Positions 1 through 10,108 of a stretch of DNA of 64,000 nucleotides are shown here, one piece after another (the stretch's first letter is position 1; each line of letters opens with the position of its first letter). The notes beneath the pieces were generated by a model. The model was not told the DNA's origin, ran no database searches, and worked only from the letters and a program-made list of their open reading frames with translations. The position numbers and the translations under genes were made by a program. Source of the DNA: Pogonophryne albipinna (Eukaryota > Chordata > Actinopteri > Perciformes > Artedidraconidae); assembly GCA_028583405.1 (NCBI GenBank), contig CM053243.1:22656867-22720866 (forward strand). Reading direction: 5' to 3'.

Positions 1-310
1 TCCCATACTCTACCCGCCTTAAGAGACACTATTTTCGGATACAATTTCTCCATTTTCACCCCTTTCCTCTGGTTCTCCCAAAAAGATAACGTAGAGACTT
101 TTTCTGACTCTGGATGAATGTAAGGGGAGTTGTCAGGGGGCTCTACCTGCCTTAAGAGACACTATTTTCGATTTTTTTTATCCATTTTCACCCTTTTCTC
201 TGGTTCTTCCAAAAGTTAACTTACACTATTTCTGACTCTGGAGGAATGTAACGGGAGTTATCTGGGGACTTTATCCGCCTTAAGAGACACTATTTTCGGA
301 TACATTTATC
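1..310. repeat. Tandem repeat, ~130-bp unit, three copies
   Basis: The phrase 'gccttaagagacactatttt' recurs near 19, 149 and 279, each time after a pyrimidine-rich stretch with 'tttctctggttct' and a 'gactctgga.gaatgtaa.gg' phrase. That gives a period of about 130 bp. The array is cut by the window start. No coding signal is seen. It lies just upstream of the TATA-bearing array and may belong to the same element. Confidence 0.8.
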
Positions 311-314
311 CATT

Positions 315-1475
315 TCAGTGAACCAAGGCAGTTTTGAACATTTGACAGATTTATGCTTAATTCTCTCAAAAAGTTACCGAAAGATACACTTTTATGTTTT
401 AAAAGCTGACCACTACCATGAGATTTCGTCAAGCATCTGACTCTTAAGGGCAATTTGTCATTTTGAGGCTAATTCAGTGAAGACCGTTTTGAACATTTGA
501 CAGATTTATGCTTAAATTCTCTCAGAAAGTTACTGAGAGACACACTTTTGTGTATAAAAGCTGACCACTACCATGAAGTACTCTGTTTGAGTAGATTTTG
601 TTAGGATCCTGACTCTTAATGGCAGTTTGTGATTTTGAGGCTATTTCAGTGAAGGGTGTTTTGAACATTTGACTGATTTATGCTTAATTTTCTCAGAAAG
701 TTACTGAAAGATACACTTTGTGTATAAAAAGCTGACCACTACCATGAAGTACTCTCAGTAGATTTCGCTTGTCACATAGATTATACTATCTGTGTCGTAG
801 TAGAAAACTCTGTGCTGTAATTTCTCCAGTTCACTGTACAGTTTGTGATTTTGACAGCTATTTCAGTGAAACAAGGCTGTTTTGAACATTTGACAGATTT
901 ATGCTTAAAATCTCTGAGAAAGTTACTGAGAGATACACTTTTGTGTATAAAAGCTGCCCACTACCATGAAGTACTCTGTTTGAGTAGATTTCGTTAGGAT
1001 TCTGACTCTTAATGGCAGTTTGTGATTTTGAGGCTATTTCATTGAAGGCTGTTTTGAACATTTGACTGATTTATGCTTAATTTTGTCAGAAAGTTACTGA
1101 AAGATACACTTTGTGTATAAAAAGCTGACCACTACCATGAAGTACTCTGAGTAGATTTCGTTAAGAATCTGACTCTTAATGACAGTTTGTGATTTTGAGG
1201 CTATGTCAGTGAAACAAAGCTGTTTTGAACATTTGACAGATTTATGTTTAAATTCTCTGAGAAAGTTACTGAAAGATACACTTTGTGTATAAAAAGCTGA
1301 CCACTACCATGAAGTACTCTGAGTAGATTTCGTTAAGAATCTGACTCTTAATGACAGTTTGTGATTTTGACGCTATGTCAGTGAAACAAAGCTGTTTTGA
1401 ACATTTGACAGATTTATGTTTAAATTCTCTGAGAAAGTTACTGAAAGATACACTTTTGTGTATAAAAGCTGAAAA
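315..1475. repeat. Tandem array A, ~170-bp unit with internal TATAAAA
   Basis: About seven diverged units. Each contains 'gttttgaacatttgac', 'cagatttatgcttaa', 'aagttactgaaagatacac', 'gtgtataaaagctgacc' and usually 'actaccatgaagtactctg'. TATAAAA-type boxes fall near 552, 722, 944, 1117, 1290 and 1460, so the period is about 170 bp except for one unit lengthened by about 50 bp near 765-840. Small open frames here (for example 858-1061 minus) are repeat translations, not genes. Confidence 0.9.
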
Positions 1476-1479
1476 GTAG

Positions 1480-2475
1480 GCGTTGTAGTTTTTTCATCTA
1501 TCATTTCCAACCAAACAGCAATAGGTCAAATTTAAGAATAAGTAATAGTTTGTCAAGATTTTGCAGAACAAGTCAAAAGTATAGTTTGTCAGAAATATGG
1601 AAAAGTCATTGTGTGCAAAATAGTATGCTGAAAATCAAAAGAAAGAAACTCTATTCATTACAAATTAATGAATATTTTACCCAGTTCTAAAGTTTTGCAC
1701 CCCTTAAAGAAAACCCCATTCCTACCAAGTACTTCATATTATACCCTTTTGTTAAGTGTTGCGTACATCAAGGTGTATCTTAAAGTATTTTGGTAGCAGA
1801 AAATAACTAAAATATGTAAGGTTATCAGTAAAGAAAAAACCTTGTTTAACTGAATAAGTGTTTTTACAGCAATAAAAAACCCCGCCATTAAAAGAAAACC
1901 AAATTCCTTACAAAAGCACTTCATAATCTACCAGTTGTTAAGTGTTGCATACGCCAAAGTGTGTCTAAAAGTATCTTAGTAACACAAGAAAAGAGAAAAA
2001 AGCGTTGATGTTAACAAAAACTGGATTGATCCACTGAAATAATATATAAATAATTTCAAAAAAGTGCGTTTAAAAGAAATGTATTCAGATAAAGTATTTT
2101 GTTAGAATATTAAGTCCAAGATGGTTACATTTTAATTAATTTTGTCTCCATACCTTTTTTTATTTTTTACATTTTGTAACAATCTTTAAACATTTGTAGA
2201 GACCAAACACTGTGGTTAAAATGAGTGTCTTTATGACGTCTCTCACCCAGTTGGTATTTTTCACAAGATTCATTTTTAAACACATCATCTTGATACAGAG
2301 ATAACACATTTTCATAAGACCTTTTACATAGGCAGAAAACACAATGCTTTTCTTTGAGGGGTCTTTAGTTTTAAATGATCTGGTGAGGAGGGTGTGACTT
2401 GTTATGTTGAGTTGGAGGCTGAGTCCTCTGCAAAAGTGAGTGTCTTTTTCACCAGTATAATGTCCATCGATGTCT
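1480..2475. other. AT-rich spacer between repeat arrays, with a ~190-bp direct duplication
   Basis: This kilobase separates the two TATA arrays and has no gene I recognise. It holds one diverged direct duplication: about 1708-1800 and 1893-1985 share 'gaaaacc..attcct', 'cacttcat' and 'gttaagtgttgc' in the same order. The short minus-strand frames at 1739-1924 and 2160-2342 look random. Confidence 0.55.
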
Positions 2476-2479
2476 GACT

Positions 2480-3131
2480 CTGTTTAAAAAGTTGCAGTTT
2501 GTGATTTTGAGGCTATTTCAGTGAAGGTTGTTTTGAACATTTGACTGATTTATGCTTAATTTTCTCAGAAAGTTACTGAAAGATACACTTTGTGTAAAAA
2601 AGCTGACCACTACCATGAAGTACTCTGAGTAGATTTCGTTAAGAATCTGACTCTTAATGACAGTTTGTGATTTTGAGGCTATGTCAGTGAAGGCTATTTT
2701 GAACATTTGACCGATTTATGTTTAAATTCTCTGAGAAAGTTACTGAAAGATACACTTTTGTATATAAAAGCTGAAAAGTAGATAATGAAGTACTCTGTGT
2801 CAGTAGATTTCGTTAGGATTCTGCCTCTTAATGGCCGTTTGTGATTTTGAGTCTTGAAAAACAGAGGCTGTTTTGACCATTTGACAAAATTATGCTTAAT
2901 TCTCTGAGAAAGTTACTGAAAGATACACTTTGTGTATAAAAGCTGAAAAAGTAGATAATGAAGAACTTTGTTTTAGTAGATTTTGTTAGGATTCTGACTC
3001 TTAATGGCAGTTTGTGATTTTGAGGCTATTTCAGTGAAGGCTGTTTTGAACATTTGACAGATTTATGCTTAAATTCTCTCAGAAAGTTACTGAAATATAC
3101 ACTTTTGTGTATAAAAGCTGACCACTACCAT
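2480..3131. repeat. Tandem array B, same ~170-bp TATA-bearing unit
   Basis: Four further copies of the unit in array A, with the TATAAAA-like box near 2596 (degenerate), 2763, 2936 and 3111. The last unit runs directly into the 3' end of the minus-strand integrase: its 'actaccatg' phrase supplies that frame's stop codon. The array therefore abuts, and probably truncates, the integrase gene. Confidence 0.88.
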
Positions 3132-3928
3132 GTATAACTCTGCTCATATTTTGTATCAAATACCCCTCTCAAATTGGATATCCTTACAAGCTCCCCCTCC
3201 TTAAAGTTCATTTTGGCAGCAGCTTTTTTAGGAAGGCCAGAGGGGGTATACAGGTTCCGAAACACTTGAGCCGCATTTTCCTTGGTCACCTGCATTGGTG
3301 TCATTTTAATACTTCGATGAAAACTATTATTGTAACTTTCAATTAGTTCAGGTAAGACATCTATATATCTATGAGTGTTTTTAGCTGTAAAATACCGCCA
3401 CATTTTAGTTTTCAGCGTACGGTTAAATCTCTCTACCACACATGCCTTCATATCACTGGCTGTTGCATAATGTGCAATACCTCGTTTCTTCAATAAGGTT
3501 TGAAAAACTTTGTTAAAGAATTCTTTCCCTGCGTCTGTTTGTATCTTTTTGGGCATCTGACTGTGTGTTAAAATTGTATCAAAGGCCTTGGTAACCTCTA
3601 TGCCCGTCTTCTTCTTTAATGCATGAGCATAGGCTTTTTTCGAAAATACATCTACGACTGTTAACAAATAATTAAAACCATCATTATATTTGGACAGTGA
3701 CTGCATATCGCAAAGATCTGCTTGAAATTGTTGTAACGGCCTGAGTACGAAAACTCTGTTTCTTACAAAATGCACCCTAGCCGGCTTATGCAAAGTATAT
3801 GCATCCTGCTCAGATAAATATTCTCTGACTTTCTCTACATTTACTTGTTTACCCATTTCATTCTGTACAGCTCTATGGAGTTTATCCACACCTTCTAAAC
3901 TCCCTGGATTAGAAGGAGTGTAGTACAC
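3125..3928 (-). pseudogene. Polinton/Maverick-type integrase fragment
   Basis: A 267-codon open frame encodes an rve-fold DDE integrase core of the kind found in Polinton/Maverick elements and F54H12.3-like transposon proteins. The acidic triad is visible: D71 in QADL, D132 in QTDAG and E166 in VVERFNRT, so the last spacing is DX33E. The N-terminal YYTPSNPGSLEGVDKL block is typical of this integrase group. The frame opens at GTG just after an in-frame TAG. The preceding pyrimidine-rich 'cttatttag' could be a splice acceptor, so an upstream exon is possible. The C-terminus stops after an SYTW motif inside array B, where family members usually continue for another strand and often a chromodomain. 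No DNA polymerase B, ATPase or capsid gene follows in the window. It is a fragment of an old mobile or virus-like element; function is unlikely. Confidence 0.8.
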
Positions 3929-4272
3929 AAAAACCTAAATAAGATCTTTTTAAATTAATATGAATACCTTCTTTGCAAAAAAAACAGATACTTCCTTGAA
4001 GTTAACAGTTTCACAAAAACTTGAAAAGAAAACATCCTTAGCAAGCACTAATCATTTAAAGCAAAACCCTGAATCAAATCTAGAGAGGACAATAACGTTT
4101 TTATGTGTCTTAGTGAGTGAAAAAATAATGGTTGTTTTATTTAGTTTTGAACGTATTTATTTTTAAAGACTAACTCCAACCCCTCGCTTCTCACCTCACA
4201 GAAAGTGTCTTAATCAACATACAGATTAACATACCAGGCTTATCTCTAACCCCCACACAAAAGGCCAACTCC

Positions 4273-4275
<3 letters not shown>
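3929..4275. other. Non-coding flank of the integrase fragment
   Basis: No gene is recognised. The stretch has weak 'attaacat...ggctta' phrases that recur near 4800-4850, suggesting that 4180-4260 and 4780-4870 are related repeat DNA. The plus-strand frame 3960-4166 has no recognisable domain. Confidence 0.4.

Positions 4276-4330
<55 letters not shown>
4276..4330. repeat. (TG)n microsatellite
   Basis: An uninterrupted TG dinucleotide run of about 55 bp. Confidence 0.97.
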
Positions 4331-4331
<1 letters not shown>

Positions 4332-4900
4332 ATTGTTCTTAAGGTAGGGGGTAGATCATTTTGGAGAAAACCAGCTCCAGTGAGCGAGAATTAGAAAAGT
4401 ACACAACCGAAAATCTGCCGCTTCCTCACATAGCCCCTCCTCCAGCACACATGAACGCGCTCCACATGACCAAAAAGAGGGCACGAGATAAGTTTATGCA
4501 AAGATCTCTGGCTGTAGGCTCTGACTCCCACCCCGCTGAGGCATTCGTTTCTTGACTGGCGCTACATCGGTAAGTTGTCACAGGCGTCTCGCTGATTAAA
4601 CCCATATCGAGGCGTCTCTTGGCCATTTTTCTTTTTTGCAAGGTGACTTGATAAGTGGAGATTACTGTCTTTTTTTAATTTGAGAATATTCCTATTTTCA
4701 TCTAATTCCCCCTAACTGATAAAAGGAAGGGGGTGGAGAAAGGGGGGAGAGGCCTGGGCGGGGAGGGGGTTAGACAGTCTCACACTTAACTTCAAAGACA
4801 CACATAGATTAACATCAAAAGGCTTATAACACACCACCTCAAAGGGATAACATCACAGGCTAATTAGATTATACAACCCTGAGGGGACCAGATAGCGTAA
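4331..4900. other. Unassigned stretch with two overlapping short frames
   Basis: Frames of 64 codons (4361-4555, plus) and 71 codons (4426-4641, minus) overlap antisense to each other and match no domain I know. A purine-rich patch, mostly G, lies at about 4725-4770. I would not call a gene here. Confidence 0.35.
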
Positions 4901-4919
4901 CTTCAAAGAGACTGCATTA

Positions 4920-5225
4920 ATCAACACATCAAAGAAATAGACAACAAAGGCACTACCCTGGGGGGCATTCCACACCTACCTATTATCTCACATCAAAGAA
5001 TTAGACTACAAAGGCACTACCCTGGGGGGCATTCCACACCTACCTATTATCTCACATCAAAGAATTAGACAACAAAGGCACTACCCTGGGGGGCATTCCA
5101 CACCTACCTATCAGACAATATAACTTCAAAGAGACTACCTTAATCAACACATCAAAGAAATAGACAACAAAGGCATTACCCTGGGGGGCATTCCACACAT
5201 ACCTATTATCTCACATCAAAGGATC
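4920..5225. repeat. Minisatellite, ~64-bp unit
   Basis: Four copies of a unit with 'aaaggcactaccctgggggg' and 'cattccacacctacctatt', starting near 4940, 5005, 5069 and 5165. The last copy is separated by a partly different spacer. Units are nearly identical, which implies recent expansion or homogenisation. Confidence 0.9.
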
Positions 5226-5345
5226 TCGAACAATGGGAGGCGGGACTTAGCTCATTAACATGATTGTACCCAATCACATCAAAGGGTTTCGAACAATGGA
5301 GGCGGGACTTAGCTCATTTGCATAATTGGGGGCGTGTCCACCTGT
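5218..5345. repeat. Two-copy direct repeat with octamer-like sequence
   Basis: The phrase 'ggcgggacttagctcatt' occurs at about 5240 and 5302, each preceded by 'tcgaacaatgg'. The second copy continues into 'atttgcat', an octamer (POU-factor) motif. Whether it is regulatory cannot be judged from sequence alone. Confidence 0.6.
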
Positions 5346-5788
5346 CACTTTTTTATGCATACTAATGAGACGAAAGGCACATTTGTACTACTACTAACGT
5401 CTATTTCGTTTTAACCTTTATATATACAGTCTATTATTTTAACTTGGAGGCTACGATTAGCATCGTTAGCACCGATGTAGCTACCACTCGCTACACGCTA
5501 ACCCAAGCCTTAACATTCATTACGTAGCTGATTAAAATCATTAACACATAAATAAAGCACTCGAATTTCACTTACCGCAAAACCGCATTCATGCACCGTC
5601 TGTTTTAACCGCAGAGCGAGTCACAATAGTCCGATATATAAGCATGAAGAACAAACAACCACGGCCGGCTTCAAGTTGTGTTTCCTGGATGAGCTGAGCA
5701 GGCAGAGTCCCTGTAGCTTCACGGAGCAGGTAGCAGAGAGATGAGAAGCTAGCAGCAGCAGTCACTTGACAGAGCCGTCACTCAATGT
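5346..5788. other. Unassigned stretch left of a hAT insertion
   Basis: No coding region is recognised. It contains 'gttagcaccgatgtagctacc'-type phrases common in fish repeats and ends at the target duplication of the next element. Confidence 0.35.
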
Positions 5789-5796
5789 GACCACGC

Positions 5797-7554
5797 CAGG
5801 CATGAAAACGGGTCAGGGGTGAAAAAGGTGAGAAGGATATTATCCCTCTAGGGGGGTCCGGGGGCATGTTCCCCCGGAAGAAAATGTTGAATATTCCATA
5901 TTTTAAAGCATCAATCTGATGCATTTTGAGATGCATTTTTTTGCCAACCTGGGGAGCTGGAGAAACTTAACTTCAGCCATGAGTCAAAAATATTATGGCC
6001 TCCTTACTAAGTATTATCAGGGATGCAAACTCATCAGGTATGGAAAAGGTGACAAGGACCCGAGCCCCCCGACCCCACGGAATATCGGCTTTAAAATGAG
6101 GAATAACAGAGGATTTTAGCAGTCAAAACAACTAAAGCAGCAGTGTTAATAATAACAGAAACGCTAAAGAGTCACATCTAATAGAAATATATAAAAGCAT
6201 TTATTTTAATTGTGTAGCAGTCATTTTATAATTTTGGCAGCACTGTTGAGCATTTTGAAAATCTATTGTCATGCCTCTGAGCAAGGCTTAGTCTTTCTAT
6301 CTTTATGGCATCTGGTGTAAAGTAACTAAATTCATAAACTCAAGTACTATACTTGGGTACAATTTGGAGATACTTGTACTTTATTTAAGTATTTCAATGT
6401 TTTGCTACTTTGTTCTTCTTCTCCTCTACAGTTCAGAGGTAAATGGTGTACTTTGACTCCACTACATGTATTAATACCTTTAGTTACTTTACAGATGTGG
6501 ATGAATGATGTGAAATCTAATCAAGTGTTAAATCAGACTTTAGTTCCACCTGGAGTAAATTCACAAGCTACCCTGCAGTATACAAAGTCATTCAAACTAG
6601 CTGCACCTTTACCAGCTTTGAGAACACTTTCATGATCAATCATTATAAAACATATCATATATATTATTCTGAAATGGACCAATCTGCACAACGACTACTT
6701 TTACTGTCGCTACTTTCACTATATTTTGATGAGAATACTTTTCTACTTTTACTTGAGGAACATTTTGAATGCAGTACTTTTACTAACAGAGTATTCCTAC
6801 ACTCTGGTACTTCTACTTTTACTCAAGTACAAGACCTGAGTACTTCTACTTTTACTCAAGTACAAGATCTGAGTATTTCTGCTTTTAATCAAGTACAAGA
6901 TCTGAGTACTTCTACTTTTACTCTAGTACAAGATCTGAGTGCTTCTACTTTTACTCAAGTACAATATCTATACTTATCCCACCTCCGTTTATAGCCTATG
7001 AAAAAACAACTATTAGAAAACTAAGGCTAAAGCTAACGTTAGCAGAGAGTGACAATGTATGCTAGTTAGCTAGCTCAACGATATTATTGCGACAGAAAAA
7101 CTTTTCAGTGCACATCACGCTCTGCCGCTCCGACAGGGAGCTCTGCTCTGAACACCTGAACGGCCCGTTCTAACAGCTGTTCACCAGCGGTCCAGTCTGT
7201 GCCACAGTGACTCCGGACCACATAGTTAATATTAACGAACGCACCGTAGGTATTGTAGCTGCTGAAGCTAGACCATCTTCGCGGAGCAGCAGAGCCTTAT
7301 AATACATCCATGAGCAGAGCCGACAGGCAGGAAGACTCGAGCACACAGCTCGCGCTGCATTATAATATATAAAAAAAGAACACCATGCGTGTCATGATGG
7401 CACATAACAGCTCGCGGCCGCAGATTACTCCGGGTCCCAGACCCCCCCATACCCCAAAAATATTTTTATTGCAGATCTACATGAATCACACAAACGACCT
7501 ATTTTGGAATCAAAAAGGCGAATTTCGCCGAAAGGTGAGTGATTTTCATGCCTG
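5797..7554. mobile_element. hAT-superfamily non-autonomous transposon with perfect 8-bp TSD
   Basis: The ends are inverted: 'caggcatgaaaa' at 5797 and 'ttttcatgcctg' ending at 7554. The flanking 8-mer 'gaccacgc' is present at both 5789-5796 and 7555-7562. hAT elements duplicate 8 bp and begin CAG...CTG, so the boundaries are well supported. There is no transposase inside. A second hAT-like end ('cagggatgcaaactcat', about 6018) and the CTCAAGTAC repeat (6300-6990) look nested within it. Confidence 0.88.
6310..6990. repeat. Teleost 'ACTCAAGTAC' interspersed repeat with 33-bp minisatellite
   Basis: This is the widespread fish repeat starting near 'ggtgtaaagtaactaa' and ending in 'ctcaagtacaa...cccacctc'. 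At about 6808-6966 it has expanded into roughly five copies of a 33-bp unit, 'tacttctacttttactcaag' plus 'tacaagatctgag'. Because 33 is divisible by three, the plus-strand frame 6632-6994 stays open and encodes a repeated STSTFTQVQDL peptide. I regard that as a by-product of the minisatellite. Confidence 0.75.
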
Positions 7555-7562
7555 GACCACGC

Positions 7563-7861
7563 CCTAATGTATGCAAAAACATTAAGACCTAATATAAATA
7601 AAAGGGTCGTGTTAGAAAACAATTCACTCACAGATTCATAATCATGAAGGTGGAATCTAACTATATCGATAATAAAAATGTATGGAGCCAGGGGTAGAAA
7701 CATGTTTTTTTCTGCTGTAAAGTTGGGCATTTTAACATGGGGGTCTATGGAAATTGCTCCTTTCTGCAGTCATCGCCTATCGGCCAATATATGAACTGCA
7801 GTGTGTGGCACTTCCGGATTGGCGTCCCGGCTGTTCCCCAGAGTTTGCCCCTTGGTTGTTA
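7563..7861. other. Spacer between two hAT elements
   Basis: About 300 bp with no recognised gene. It includes 'atgggggtctatggaa', a phrase often seen in fish repeats. Confidence 0.4.
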
Positions 7862-7869
7862 CTATACAT

Positions 7870-9707
7870 CAGGCATCCTCAAAGTCCGGACTCCGGTCCG
7901 GATCCGGACCGAACCACAACTGTCTCTGGACTCTGAGCAAATTATACTTTTCATATGTATTATTATCTGTATTATCTGTGTTATCTGCGAGACATCGCCA
8001 CAACGCAACGAGTCAAAGTGATCCGCTATGTCCATAGACTGCAAACAGCACTCTGCGTCTTGTTCCACTGTCTGTATGTATCTGTCAACGCATTGGTCCA
8101 ATCACATTCAGCATCCCGTCAGCGTTTTTTCCCCCCAAACAATCTGTGAATCAGAGGCACAGTAGGGCGGGTCTTCGCGGAATGCGGGTGGGAAAAATGT
8201 GTGTCTCGACTCTTTCAACCTGTCTGAGTGGTCTGAGTCAGAGCGAGAGTTTAAAAACATTAATTCAGAGCGAGAGTTAAAGAGCCTGTGACACGAGTTT
8301 CCCCCATCATCCAAACCCATCAATTTGAGTAAATATTGTCCCCTTGAAAACCGTTACTGAACTGATTTTGGATATTTGTACTTTGATAACCATTAATCTG
8401 CCCTTCAATGTTGACCATTTTCTGGATCTTCTCGGGATTCTTCAAGTCCCGCCAAATTATGTGTGACGTCATTGCGGGCACAGCGCTCCAGCTGCACCGT
8501 TCAGGATCCCAGCATCTGCATGTAAACGCACAATGGCGCACACAGCAGCAAGCGATGACAGTTTAATTTTGAACGTGTCTGAGAGCTCATATGAGGCTGA
8601 AGGATCGGTTTATGTTGTATCTGTTAGAAGTTTAGGAAATAGGTGCGTCAATATGGGCGATCATACGGTCATGTAGCCAGTGGTGGAATGGGACTAAAAA
8701 TCATCCCGGGACTCTCGACCGGCCCACTTCGGTACCGCTAGTAAATTGTCAACGGGGGAGTGGGGGATGTCAGGGGCGGCGGGTGCTGTAGGCTAGGGAA
8801 GGCTAAGCCTTCCCAAATATTTGTGTCACTGCATCCTGGTAAAATACAAATATAATGTCTGTGTCTTTGACATTAGCGCTGCTAGCCACCTGTGCCCTGT
8901 ACTACGAAGCCAGTTCAACATACCCTGGATATGTTTGAGTAACAAACAAACTAACAACAACAAACTTTCTTTGAGGGGGTCTGCCCCCAAAAAACAGTTT
9001 TAAGTCCTGAGAAAGTCAAATAAGACGGTGTGTAAAACTATACTGCCCAGCCAAAAAAAAGTAACCACTTTGATTTAACTAGGCCAGTAGGTAAGGACTT
9101 TCCACTGGATCATAACTGAAGTATAAAAGAATGCATGACTGAAGTGATGGAGACCATGTTTGAAGGCAAACAAAAAGAGGAAATAACAGGTCAAATCAAG
9201 CAAATCCCCCTCTCAGATTCCACAGCAACCAGAAGAACATAAATACTGGCTGGTGATTTGATTAATCAGCTTTGTGATGGAATAAAAAATGCACAGTGCA
9301 TTTCCTTAGCTGTGGGTGAGTCCACTGACAATGCTCAGTTGCTGGTGTTTGTGAGTTGTTATGATGAGGTAAAGGGGGAGTTTGTTGAAGATGTATTGGG
9401 CCTGACGAACCTCAGTGGACGCACAAGGGAGCAAGACATTTATAAAACACTAATGGGAATGCTGACTGAAAGAGGGTGCAGCTGCCTTTATTCATAACTG
9501 TGCAGCTCTTACACTGCGACTCTGAGGGATCAAGCACAGATACAATAACAATGAAAACTGCTGCATACAGATTATTTTTGTTTTTGCAATCTCGTGTTAA
9601 GAATCTTGTTGCAATTGTTTAAAAGTTTGAATGACCGTAATAAACGGACCTTTGTCTTATTGAAACATTTATTTTGGACCTTTAAGATTTGTATTTGAGT
9701 ACCCCTG
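7870..9707. mobile_element. hAT (Charlie/GTF2IRD2-like) transposon with perfect 8-bp TSD
   Basis: The left end is 'caggcatcctcaaa' at 7870 and the right end 'tttgagtacccctg' finishes at 9707. They match as imperfect inverted repeats (CAGG..T.CTCAAA). The 8-mer 'ctatacat' flanks both sides (7862-7869 and 9708-9715). A remnant of transposase lies near the right end. The palindromic 'actccggtccggatccgga' sits just inside the left end. Another element end ('ggtggaatgggac', about 8681) may mark a nested insertion. Confidence 0.87.
9247..9497 (+). pseudogene. hAT transposase fragment, GTF2IRD2-like
   Basis: The open stretch encodes NAQCISLAVGESTDNAQLLVF and FVEDVLGLTNLSGRT. This is the start of the hAT catalytic core: the usual 'sLalDEStD...aQLliFvR' motif, here with G in place of the expected catalytic D (VGEST for LDEST). 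It then resembles the 'EELL.l..l.grT.G.di' block of GTF2IRD2-type proteins. Only about 80 residues of a ~600-residue protein remain, ending in a stop after CSCLYS. It sits inside the 7870-9707 element, in the expected orientation toward its right end. It is an inactive relic. Confidence 0.7.
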
Positions 9708-10108
9708 CTATACATCCATGAGCTATGCTTGTGCACATGACGAGTATGGATCTCTGGATCTGCTATGCTATTACGGTTAGGAGCCATAACTTACGGCTCC
9801 TCTGAGTCCCCACCAGTGTGCGAACTATACCACGGTCTCCGGGGGAGCCGGGATTTTTTTTTTTTGCGGGGGGGGGGGGTAAATGCTGATCTGTGCATTA
9901 ATAGCAACAGCACAGACATAGGCCTATTATAAAGAGAAAATCTGTTGCACATGGGGTGGTGCCACAGGTCTACATTTACATGAAACGTCCCGATGGATCA
10001 TGTTCATGTCAACAGATTTCCCGAGCATGTATGGGCTACGCAAACTTCAACTTCACAGCAATCCATAGGCCTACAACACAGCAAAATTAAAGTAAAAGCG
10101 GGCCTTAC

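Noticed and set aside
315..3131. CRISPR-like array
   Set aside because: Units are ~170 bp, contiguous, diverged along their whole length and lack short identical repeats with unique spacers; the context is a vertebrate genome.
3125..3928. Retroviral (LTR) integrase
   Set aside because: The YYTPSNPGSLEGVDKL start and the overall pattern fit Polinton/Maverick integrases; no LTRs, gag or RT nearby.
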